Part shown: in pieces, positions 51,761-61,839 of the stretch
Position numbering within the stretch: position 1 is the first letter of the stretch
Layout of the letters: each line of letters starts with the position of its first letter
Origin: Ziziphus jujuba
Taxonomy: Eukaryota > Streptophyta > Magnoliopsida > Rosales > Rhamnaceae
DNA: 64,000 bases
Direction of reading: 5' to 3'
Assembly (NCBI RefSeq): GCF_031755915.1
Contig: NC_083388.1
Span: 6,757,001-6,821,000, forward strand
The notes under the pieces: generated by a model
Told to the model about the DNA's origin: nothing
Database searches by the model: none
What the model saw: the letters and a program-made list of their open reading frames with translations, nothing else
Translations under genes and position numbers: made by a program

Positions 51761-52100
51761 AATATATATATATATATATATATAAAAAGTTATTTCAATT
51801 AATCATATCGAAATAACCTGACATTGATCTGATTAATAATCTGTTGAATAAAAGTAACACTCTATTTAGCAAGTTTATTTTTAGGTTTCCGGGTTGAATC
51901 CATCTATTGCCACTCCTAAATCTAGCTATTTACTGTAAATAGATAAATTTATCAAAATAAAATGAGCACATCTTCATTAAAAGAAAAAAAAAATGTTTTT
52001 ATTTTATTTTATTTCATTAGTAAGGATCATTGGCTACATGAAGTCTCATTCATAAACCATAATGCACGAAAATCCTAATAACGGCTCAAAACTCCCATTC

Positions 52101-52554
52101 TCATGCATTCCTTCCATGTGCATCTGGAACCGTATAACCTGAAATCAAGACGAATATTAAATAAATAATTACGTGTATATATATATATATGTTGTTGAAA
52201 AAGAAATTAAAATATGAAAGGATTTGGAAATCTCACTTCCACATTTGAATCCTTTGTCTATTTCAGCCCACAACTTCTGGCAACAAAGACCACCTTCTCC
52301 ATGCTAACCAACTGTTCGACTTCCTTTGTGACCATTTTACAAACACATGGTATGTCCACGTCCTTCACAACCGAGCAACAACCCGCCGACGGTGGAATAT
52401 TTGGACCGGTTTTCGACACGTATTGCTGACATTCTGCTATCAGACTTGGGATGCTTGCTTCGCATTGAGCCCGAACACCTGAGTTACCCAATGCCAGAAT
52501 TCCGGCCATTAATAAAACAGCAAAGCTCAAGCAACGAACACCGACGACCACCAT
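52101..52554 (-). pseudogene. Eight-cysteine secreted protein, array copy 3, truncated after the seventh cysteine
   Basis: The first exon frame opens at 52554 (MVVVGVRCLSFAVLLMAG, then a signal peptide ending VRAQ) and carries seven cysteines (QCEA, ECQQY, GCC, CVC, SCG). It stops at 52258, directly after ARSCGLK. One base is missing just after TGTGGG relative to the other copies. With it, the frame would continue as EIDKGFKCGS to the conserved donor. The second exon at 52138-52101 is intact and would encode SYTVPDAHGRNA. A 98-residue protein without the eighth cysteine could still be made, so inactivation is likely but not certain. Confidence 0.75.
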
Positions 52555-52657
52555 TGAAGTAGTTCACAATAATACTGCGTTAGACCCTTTAGAAGAAATA
52601 GAATATTGGGTTGTAGTTGGAATTTGGATTGCTGGCCTCCATATATATATTTATATA

Positions 52658-52666
52658 TTTATATAG
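52658..52666 (-). promoter_or_regulatory. Predicted TATA box of array copy 3
   Basis: CTATATAAA on the minus strand, about 105 bases upstream of the copy 3 ATG, matching the position of the TATA string in copies 2 and 4. Confidence 0.55.
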
Positions 52667-53189
52667 TGGAATTGGTGGAGGTTTCATTAGTGGTAATAAA
52701 TGCATGGTTTTCCTTCTTGGCACCGAAGGCAATTGAAAGAGGGTACTTATTAATTGTGTTCCAGATTAGATCCATAAATTGGCTATATGGGTCAATCTTT
52801 CTTTCTTTTTTCCTTTTTCTTTTTCTTTTTATTTTTTATTTTTTCATTAATTGGTATTGGGGAACATGAGGAAGATCTCTTTCACGGATGGACGTTTATT
52901 AAATATTTTTGTATTCTTGAATAAGTCAAGTAATTGTTTCAAAAAAAGCAAAAAAAAGAATAAGTCAAGTTATTAAAAGGAAAAAAAGAAAATCAAAATT
53001 ATTTGTCTAGTGAGAAAACAATATCATAATTATAGTGATTTCTTGCTTTGTATTTAATTTTGATAGGATTTAAGGATAAACCATAATTATTACTCGATGG
53101 AAAGAACACAAGGGTGAGGAGATAAAAATCCGCTTTTATTGTTCACTAGATGTTTCCACTATAAATTTTGACCAAATAATAAATGCTTC

Positions 53190-54215
53190 TTGATGCTATG
53201 TATTTTACATTAAATGTCTTTTTGGTGCCTTTTTTTAGTTGGTCATTAATTGACAATTTTATAATATATAATTCATTTTTGAGCTTATCAATATTATATA
53301 TAGAGAGAGTAATAAATTAATTAAGAGTATTTTTTTATAAAAAAATATAAAAAATATCTTTTATATAATAAAGAATATTTTTAAACATAAAAAGTGGAAC
53401 TGTTAAAACATATCCAACAATATTTTTTATCACATTTTCTATTTTTATCTTTTCAATAGACATTTATTGTTATATTTATTTTTTTATATTTTTTTAACAA
53501 TAAATATTTTTAAAATATATTAATATAATATATGATATTGAAATTCGATAAGTATTAAATAATATTAATATAATATTAAAAATAAAGAATATTTCTGTCT
53601 CTTTAAATTTAGAAAGTTAAATTATTTTAAAAAATCAAAATATAGATGTATTCGAAATTATTTCTAAACATTGACTTTTTAAAATAAAAAATATATAGTG
53701 GATGAAGAGCTTTTTGGAATACTCTAATATAAATAATATCAGCATTATGAGAATATATATTAAATATTTAGCTTATTTTTTTATTTTTAAATATATTTAT
53801 CCATTTAAAAATTTATTTTTATATATTTAGATTGTATAAATATATTAATTAATAATATTTTAATAATAAATTTAGTGAATATTTTGATACTTAATTTAAA
53901 ATTCAAATTCAATTATAATGGTGTAGAAGCATTTATTTTATTTCTTTAATTTAATATTGAGCATGGTTATATAGCTTTAATGATGATGCAAAATTAATTA
54001 GTGACGTTGTAATTAATGAATGCGAGGAAGAAAAAATATTCGTAATCTCACTAGTTTCTTTCTCTTTCTCCGTTTCCTCGTTTTTTTTTTTTAAGGCATT
54101 AATTTATTAAATATCTCAATATTTTTTAAAAGTTTTTTGACATATATATATATATATATTTTTTTTTTCTGATCTCTTTTGACATAATTATTAGATCATT
54201 ATCCATTTTATAAAA
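53190..54215. other. AT-rich spacer between array copies 3 and 4
   Basis: Very AT-rich (runs of TTTAAATATATT-like sequence) with a (TA)n run at 54141-54160. No coding potential. Confidence 0.6.
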
Positions 54216-54219
54216 AACA

Positions 54220-54700
54220 TCAATTAAAACTATGGGCCAAATCCAAAAAGTTCGAACATATTGATGGCCCCACCCCAAAAAAGTACCATTTTAAACGGGC
54301 CGATTCAAAACTTAATCCTAGAAATTGGGTTTTTAGGACCCGAAAGAAAGCCGACCAAAGGATTTCTAGGACCCCATCAGGTGGTGCTGCAGTCCGATTC
54401 TATTTCTCCTCTCTCCCTCCTCTATAATCCATCATTTTCGTTCTCTGGTAAATAATTTCGGCTTTAATTTTTTTTTTTGGTTCATTTTTATTTTCAGATT
54501 TTGGGGTATATTTATTATTTGAGTTTTCGGCCATTGAAGCTCAAGATGCTCTCTTTTTTAGGGTTTAGGATTTGGGGATTTAGACAACGATAACAAAAGC
54601 TCTCTGTCCTTAAAATGTATTAAATTGTGTATTGAGCAATGAAAGAAGACTGGGATTGTGATTGTGATTGTGATTGGAGAATGGGGGTACATTTACTATT
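54220..54700 (+). promoter_or_regulatory. Orphan promoter/leader-like fragment
   Basis: A GC-richer island with TGGGCC and CGGGCC motifs (54233, 54296), like site II elements of housekeeping promoters. It is followed by a CT-rich leader-like stretch (54395-54450) ending in a possible donor (CTCTG|GTAAAT), a T-rich intron-like stretch, a telobox-like GGGTTTAGG (54561) and a GATTGT repeat (54653-54677). No coding sequence follows before copy 4. It looks like the cut-off 5' end of a housekeeping gene, perhaps moved by duplication or a transposon. The parent gene is not identified. Confidence 0.35.
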
Positions 54701-55055
54701 TCTCAATTATTTTCTCTGTAATTTCATTAAAAAAAATTAATATATATATATATATATAATTATTATTTTAATTAATCATGTAAATTTTGAACTAACCGGA
54801 TTTGATCTAGTTAGTATATTGTGTTAAATGTGCAAGTTGTTTTTTCAGTCGGGTTCCATATTGAACCCAAATTGCCATTCTTTATTACAATAAATTAATA
54901 GACAAATTTATAAAATTAGAAAAACACATACTCCTAAAAAACGATTATTTTTTTTTTCCATAATTATAAAAGATCATTATTGGTCCGTTACAAGGGGTCT
55001 TATTCATAAGCCATATATAATTCATAAAGATCTTAATAACTCCCCCCCTCTGATC

Positions 55056-55623
55056 TCATGCAATCCTTCCTAGTGCATTTGGAACCGTATAACCTGAGAC
55101 ATCAAACAAATATTACATAAACACTTGCACAAATTTTCCTGTCAAATATATAGAAATTAATAACATTTTATCATTTAAAAAATGAATAATTATGTATACA
55201 CATTAAGATATATTATTTTGATTAAAAATTAATTATATATGTTGGTGGAAATGAAATTTAAAAAAAAAAAAATTGAAAATAAAAAGGGGGATTGAATATC
55301 TCACTTCCACATTTGGTTCCTTTGGCAACGGTCCGGCCACAACTTTTGGCAACGAACACAACCTTCTCCATGCTAATTACCTTTTCGATTTCCTTTGTGA
55401 CCAACTTACAAAAACATGGTATGTCCAAAGTCTTCACCACTGAGCAACAAGCCGCCGATGGCGCAGTCTTCGGCCCCGGTTTCAACACGTATTGCCTACA
55501 TTGTGCTATCAGGCTTGGAATGGTTGATTCGCATTGAGCCTGCACACCCGACTTACACAAGGCCAAAATTCCTGCTATCAAGAAAACCGCAAAGCACAAG
55601 CTACCAACCCTAGGGAATGCCAT
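55056..55623 (-). CDS. Eight-cysteine secreted protein, prolamin/lipid-transfer fold (array copy 4, intact)
   Basis: Exon 1 is 55623-55305 and exon 2 is 55093-55056, giving 118 residues. The start at MAFPRVGSLCFAVFLIAG is chosen because it opens the signal peptide and aligns with the starts of copies 2 and 3; upstream in-frame ATGs are in leader DNA. The mature protein has all eight cysteines: QCEST, QCRQY, ACC, CFC, SCGRT, KCGS. The block TLDIPCFCKLVTKEIEKVIS is shared with the other copies. Exon 2 supplies SYTVPNALGRIA. If the intron is not removed, the frame instead reads EIFNPPFYF. It is probably exported to the apoplast. Binding of small hydrophobic ligands is known for relatives but not shown here. 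Confidence 0.88.
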
Positions 55624-55723
55624 ATTGAAGTGGTTCACAGTAGTACTTTTTGTTAGACCCTTCAAAAGTAAGAAGATTTTGGATTTTGTGTATTTTGGAA
55701 TTTGGATTGTTGGCTTCCATATA

Positions 55724-55732
55724 CATATATAG
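55724..55732 (-). promoter_or_regulatory. Predicted TATA box of array copy 4
   Basis: CTATATATG on the minus strand, about 100 bases upstream of the copy 4 ATG, conserved in position with copies 2 and 3. Confidence 0.5.
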
Positions 55733-56249
55733 TGGAATTTGTTGAGGTTCATCATCATTGTTATTATTTTCTTAACAAACATGGAGGTTCATTAGTGATC
55801 ACAATTGCATGGTTTTTTTTTTTTTTTTTCCCCCTTACTATCATTGAAGAAATTAAAGCGGACCGTCACATATGTGACGCGGTGTCATAGATTGGATTAA
55901 AAAACTGGATATGATGGGGTCTCTTTTTTTTCTTTTTATGTATGAAGAAAGTTTGGTAATTACAAAATATGAGGGATAATTAAAATAAATGAAAATTGAA
56001 TGAAAAGGAATATAATCTTTACTATTTCGTTTCAAAGGTATATAAGTGGCACATTTGTCAGGTACAAAAACAGAACAAAGGTTCAAATCCAATTATTTGT
56101 CCAAGTGAGTAAAGAATCTTACAATTAAACGGATTTTTCCTTTACCGTTTGATTTTGATAGGGTTACGGAGATGAGGAAATAAAAGTAGCCTCTTTAATT
56201 GCTGATCACTATAAGTTTGCACTATAAATTTGACTTTTTTTTTTTTTTT

Positions 56250-58200
56250 GGATAAATAAATTTATCTAAATTTATCTAGTTTGCAGCAACATTTATTGAA
56301 AATTTTGGAATATTTAATCGTGTCAAAACATGTTTATGAGGAGCCAAATTGCGCCTGAAAAAAGATGTGGAACCTCAAAGTGCAATGTATATATATATAT
56401 ATATATATATATGAAAATTCTATGGTGAGCACGGTCCGCATGAGGACCGCAGTATTAGTGACGGTTTTTCATAGTATTAACGACGGTTTTTTAGAAAATC
56501 GTCACCAATACTATGAAAAACTGTCACTAATACTGTGATCCGCATGATGACCGTCCGCACCATAGACGGACTGTATATATATATATATATATATTTTGAT
56601 GAACACCTCGAAGTCCAGTATAATTATACAATAATATTATATTTATTAAAATATTGACTAAATTTATTTATCAAATAATACATATTAAAATATTATTGAT
56701 TGATATATTCATATAATATAAATATGGAAAAATAAAAATAAATCAATTAAATGTTTCCATATCATTTCATTTAGAAAATAAATTTAAATAACCATAATAT
56801 TATTGATAATTATAAGGGTTAACATCATATAAATCCACTATGATATACATCTATTTCAAATTATACCCTATGAGTTTAAACATTTTGTTATATAAAACTA
56901 TAACGGTAAAATTTTGTCTCCCATATCTTGAAAAATATGCTATTAAATATAAGGATAAAATAGATAATTATACATATATGAACTAAAAACTAATTATTAT
57001 ATTTTATAAAATGAATAAAAAATAAACAAAACTAGTGATGCACTTCCTAAAATAAATGTTCTATAATCCAAAAAAAATAATTATCATCCTTTAGTTTTTT
57101 TTTTCTTTCGCTAAGAATTAAACTATTATTATATGTTATAAAAAGAGGAAAAAAATGTTGTTGATCACCCTAAATAAAATGTTTTAATACTATACACGGA
57201 AATAAACAAACTAATTATTTATTTTATAAAATTTATAAAAAAAAATAACAAAAGATTTAATCATCTTCCTTTATTTTTATTTTTTGCTGGAAATTAATTT
57301 ACTAATTATTATATTGTATAAAATGAAGAAAAGATAAACGAAAAAGAAAAAAAGTTGTCGCTGCTCTACCTAAATAAAATGTTTTTTATCTTCAGTTTAT
57401 CATTTGTGTATTTAACTTTGCTTTTCAGTTTTTCCTATACACTATAAAAAAATTTAATTCTTTAATAACATATTATAATATGATTTGAAATTTGTTTTAT
57501 TAATATTTATTCATTATGAGTATCTCTAATTTTTTTTTTCAATCTACTCCTTCGTATTTCTTGGTATTCCATATATGCCGATAATTGTGTTTGTATTTCT
57601 AATTTACTTATCTAATAGTTATTTAATCATTATGAGTATCATTATTTCTTTTATCAGACCAAAGAAAAAAAAATAGTTTTGTTAAAAAAAATTACATGAA
57701 ATATGTATGAGAGAGAATAAAATAATTGATGGACAATTAATAAGCAATTGTTATTGTCATCAAATTTTTATATAGTATTTAGCCATGCCATTTTTTTTTA
57801 AACAAAAAACCATTAAAATTTATTTTTTTGATAAAAATTATTTTTAAAAAATACTATGGTTTCAAAAAGTGAATAGTAAAATTGAAGCTGTGTTTACAAT
57901 AGATTTTTTTAAAAATATAATTTGGTGAAATATATTAATATTTTTATATTATAATATAGTAATTTATAATATATAACAAATTGTAATTTTATTTAACTAA
58001 CCTAAATATAACCACATAATGAAAAAAAAAATGGTGTCAAATTTCATATTATGTAACAAAAATATGAAAAATGGTATAATAGTAAAAGTTAATAAGAAGA
58101 AGAATATTTTTATTATAATGATAATTGATAAAATAGTTTAAAAATAGGTGAATATTTACTTTTTAGATCAGGGTGTATATGATATTAACTATATCAATAA
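56250..58200. other. AT-rich spacer between array copy 4 and the foldback element
   Basis: Apart from the 148 bp palindrome at 56419-56566, which sits between two (TA)n runs, this is AT-rich sequence without coding potential. Confidence 0.6.
56419..56566. mobile_element. 148 bp palindromic MITE in a (TA)n tract
   Basis: The whole element folds on itself. The left arm (TCTATGGTGAGCACGGTC ... AGTATTAGTGACGG) is matched by the reverse complement of the right arm, which ends GCACCATAGA, with few mismatches. The centre (GACGGTTTTTTAGAAAATCGTC-like) is itself nearly palindromic. It is flanked on both sides by (TA)n, so a TA target duplication cannot be resolved. It has no coding capacity. The class (Tc1/mariner-like or other) is not determined. 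Confidence 0.8.
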
Positions 58201-58204
58201 TTAA

Positions 58205-59075
58205 GAGGGATGTATTCAATTTAGAGTTTGATGGATTTAAAATGAATTATAGACTTTAAAGGATTTGATGGATTGTTATGGAATTATACAGACTCCATAA
58301 AGATTTTGTAAGAATCCAATGAAATCTTTGGATTTAAAGGTGGATTTCATATTGACAATTTTCTTCACAATTTCTCTGTTAAAATCCTTTCAAATCCATT
58401 AAAATTCATCATTTTTTAAAATTTTTTAAAATCAATGACTTTTTGAATACCATCAGATTTTAAAAGAATTTTATAAAATCCTAATTGAATACATCTAGAT
58501 TTTAATGGACTTTTATAAAATCCATTAAAATCTGAATTGAATATCATTAGACTTATATGGACTCCCTTAAAATCTAAATCGAATACCTCAAAACTTTAAA
58601 AGACTTTTAAAATCCTTCAAATTCTAAGGGGGATGTATTCAATTTAGAATTTGAAAGATTTTAAAAGTCTTTTAAAGTTTTGAGGTATTCGATTTAGATT
58701 TTAAAGGAGTCCATACAAATCTAATGATATTCAATTCAGATTTTGATGGATTTTATAAAAGTCCATTAAAATATAGATGTATTCAATTAGGACTTTATAG
58801 AATTCTTTTAAAATATGGTGGTATTCAAAAAGTCATTGATTTTAAAAGACTTTAAAAAATAATGGATTTGAAAGGATTTTAACAGGGAAATTGTGAAGAA
58901 AATTGTTAATATGAAATCCACCTTTAAATCCAAAGATTTCATTGGATTCTTACAAAATCTTTATGGAGTCTTAAGAATTCCATAACAATCCATCAAATCC
59001 TTTAAAGTTTATAATTCATTTTAAATCTATCAAACTCTAAATTGAATACATCCCTCTAAATTGAATACATCCCCC
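58205..59075. mobile_element. Foldback element with ~415 bp inverted arms
   Basis: Positions 58205-58627 and 58644-59056 are inverted copies of each other with few differences, separated by only 16 bases. The left end GAGGGATGTATTCAATTTAG reappears as its reverse complement at the right end, and again as GGGGGATGTATTCAATTTAG in the centre (58628). A second right terminus (AAATTGAATACATCCCCC) follows at 59058-59075. TGAATAC/GTATTCA motifs recur inside the arms. This is a non-autonomous foldback transposon, or two inverted MITEs. A transcript would form a very long hairpin. No coding frame. Confidence 0.88.
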
Positions 59076-59079
59076 TAAA

Positions 59080-60620
59080 TGTTAGTTTTGAATTGTAAGA
59101 GCATTAATGTCCTTTTACCTTATTACATAGGAGATAAAAAAGCCTTTTAATGAAAATTAACTGCATAAGGGAAATTTTTAAACTGTTTGAAATTTTAGTG
59201 TATAATTTGAAATAGGAGTAACACAAATGAGGCCTATATGATATAAACCTTAATTATAATGGATTTTTTTTATAAATATTATAAATATATAAATGGATTC
59301 TAATACACAAATAGTATTGTAGTATATATTATCATGTATACGTACTATTGTTTAGACCAACTATTTTTTTAAAATATTTATTATTATTATTTTAAATAAT
59401 GATGAGAAATTTGATAATTTTATATAATGATTAGATGGCCGGAATAAAGCTAAAATGTTATTTGCGAGATAAATTAATTTCTTGAAGATTTTGAGGTAAT
59501 GAATAATTATTTATGGCCTTCATGGATTTAATTGCTTGGAGAGAGATTATGAAATTAGTATTAATGACAATATAAATTTTGGAATTTTTTTATTAAATTT
59601 TCATGTTAAGCAGAGTAATTAGAAGTTTATAAAACAAAGTTGCCACACCATAAAAGAAGGACAAATTTTCACGTATTAAAACTCTATTATGAAAACTTTC
59701 TAGAATTTCTTTACAATATTTTAGATTTTTATTTCATGTCAATTATTTTTTAGCAATCCTTTATTTAAAGAGTGATCCAAATTTTACCCTTTTTTCATGA
59801 AAAATTTATTTACTAACTTTCCTTCAAATTTTGTTTTAGGGAATATTTTATTTACACTTCTTAAAATTTGAAATAAAAGCAAAAATATTTTTCATATTTC
59901 TAATAAATCATTTAAACCTTATAGTGGCAATCTAAATTAGATTTTAAAATTAAATTATCTTTAATGTTTTATTTTCCTTTTTATTACAAAAATTAATTTT
60001 TTAGCTCTTTTTTAAAAATTAATTTGAAGATTTGAAAATTTTATTAATATTTTTTTAACTAATTTTATTTAACCCATGTGATAGTTTTTCAATTAAAAAA
60101 AACTATGTGACAATTTTAATATTAGATTTTTTAACTAAGTGTTAGTTTTTCAAATATATTTAATAAATGCACTATAATTTGTTAAATATAGTTAACTAAC
60201 TGTATTTGTCAAATATATAATTTATTTAAAAAGATTATATAATTAAAATTATTATATAGTTTTTTTAATTAAAATTATCATATAGTTTTTATTAAAAAGG
60301 AGAAAAATTATCTTAGTTTAAATAAAATTTAATTAAAATATAGAAAAAAAAATGTTGAAGCTTTCTAATTATTTATTGCAAAAAGAAAAAGAAGAGTAAA
60401 ACTTTTAAAGGTAATATTACTTTATTAATGATATAAAGATAATTTAGACTGCGTCTACAGGTCTGAATAATTTATTTAAAATCAAAAGGATATTTTTGGT
60501 ATTTACCCCAAACTTCAAGAGTTGTAATTATAATATTCCCTTCATTTTATTTATTTTGACATATAAGGATAAAATAGACTTTTTCATAAATAAAATTTTA
60601 TCCAAAAAACAACTTCAAGT
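59080..60620. other. AT-rich spacer between the foldback element and the retroelement relic
   Basis: Long T- and A-rich stretches and no open frame of note. Nothing recognised. Confidence 0.6.
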
Positions 60621-60627
60621 ATGCTAA

Positions 60628-61834
60628 ATGATAATTATTCAAACTTGGATAGGTAATGGTTTTTCAAATCTCAAAGTTGTACTAAAGATTAAAAAGTGTG
60701 ATGTGATTCCGCCCAAGCCCGCTCCATCGATAACCCGCTGGGGTGCTGACTCGATACGGATGAAGACTAGGCCAATCACAAGAGCTCAAATTAAGAGATT
60801 TAAGGACAACCTGGGAGTATTTATACAGGGGGTAATCAATCTCAACAGAGCTTGTCCATACTTGAAGATACAAAGCCTATTCTAAGCATCCAAGTGGTGG
60901 AAGCCGATACGGACCCGGGTGACGGTTTTGGTATATTTTTGGAGTCCGGAAAGCATGAAATGGTTCAAATGCTTTATGTGTTCAATAAATATGCCTAATA
61001 GGTCATGGAATCAAGTTAAAGCAACCTCAAACGCAATAAAAAAGGGCTTATACGGACAGCTTCAATAATTTGGCCGAATTTGCTGTATTGCTTGCTGGCT
61101 TTACTGTATTTTACTGTATTAACCTTTTCTTATTTTTCCAAGCATAGGCAACGACTGGGCCTTCATATTCAGTTTATTTGGCATCCTAAAAAGCATCTAG
61201 AAGCTGATTTGGAGCTCAAAGAGGTCAAAGATTGATAAAAGTCAACTTGATCAAAAAGGCTAGCATTTTTAGTTTCCTAATTTGTTTTTACTTTTTGTTT
61301 TAGGAAACTACCATTACTTTTTGGCTTTTATTTATTTATTTTCTGGACAAATAAATTTAGGAAGGTTTTTATTTTATTCTTTTCATTGTAAATTAATTAA
61401 TTCCTAATTTAATATAAAGGAATTAATTAATCAAACTTAGATTAGGAAAGGAAGTATAGTTTCGGCCAACTAGGTTTCTTTATGTGTGGTGGCCAGTTTT
61501 CTTTATATTCTAGGGTTTTATTTCGTGGCTTTGTAGCCTATTGAAAGGCTTATTTTTCAATAAGAATAGAACTCTGATTTGATTGAGAAAATACTTGTGA
61601 GATTAATTATCTCTTTGTTCTTTGAGAACACCTAAAACACCATTAGAGAATTGGTTGTTTTAGCTTGACTTATCAATAGGTTTTCCATCCCCTATTGGGG
61701 CGTCTACATTATACCAAGGTTTCTAACCACAGGTTGGTTAGGGGTTGAAGTCAATTCCATTAGAACTTGAACTTAATTAAGATACGGACTAATATAATAC
61801 GGGTTTAGGAGCAGGTCGTCCTAGGTTCGTATCA
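60628..61834 (+). mobile_element. LTR retrotransposon relic (Ty3/gypsy-like), polyprotein end plus LTR-like tail
   Basis: A frame at 60628-60885 contains RPITRAQIKRFKDNLGVFIQ, like the G-P-I/M-T-R-A-R-A-K-x-F segment found near the 3' end of plant Ty3/gypsy polyproteins. It ends at a stop shortly after. The following kilobase (60900-61834) is GC-richer than the surroundings, non-coding, and ends GTTCGTATCA, as expected of a 3' LTR. I see no protease, RT or integrase domains and no second LTR, so the element is truncated. It lies between array copies 4 and 5. Confidence 0.6.
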
Positions 61835-61839
61835 AAGTG

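Larger units (their letters stand above)
48740..56240. repeat. Tandem array of ~3.0 kb units carrying eight-cysteine genes
   Basis: The start codons of copies 2, 3 and 4 are at 49583, 52554 and 55623, 2971 and 3069 bp apart. Shared non-coding DNA supports duplication of whole units. The promoter TATA region and the string GTGGAATT(T/G)G(T/G)TGAGG-like sequence recur near 49690, 52670 and 55735. TATAAGTGGCACATTTGTCA occurs upstream of copies 2 and 4. GACCAAATAATAAATG occurs upstream of copies 2 and 3. TTAATTAATCATG-like and GAACCCAAATTG strings occur 3' of copies 4 and 5. Copy 5 lies 8 kb further on because transposons have been inserted. Confidence 0.8.

Noticed and set aside
55258..55782. 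174-residue reading of array copy 4 starting at 55782
   Set aside because: The first 53 residues are leader DNA without conservation, and the last 14 residues are intron. The start at 55623 and a spliced tail fit all copies.
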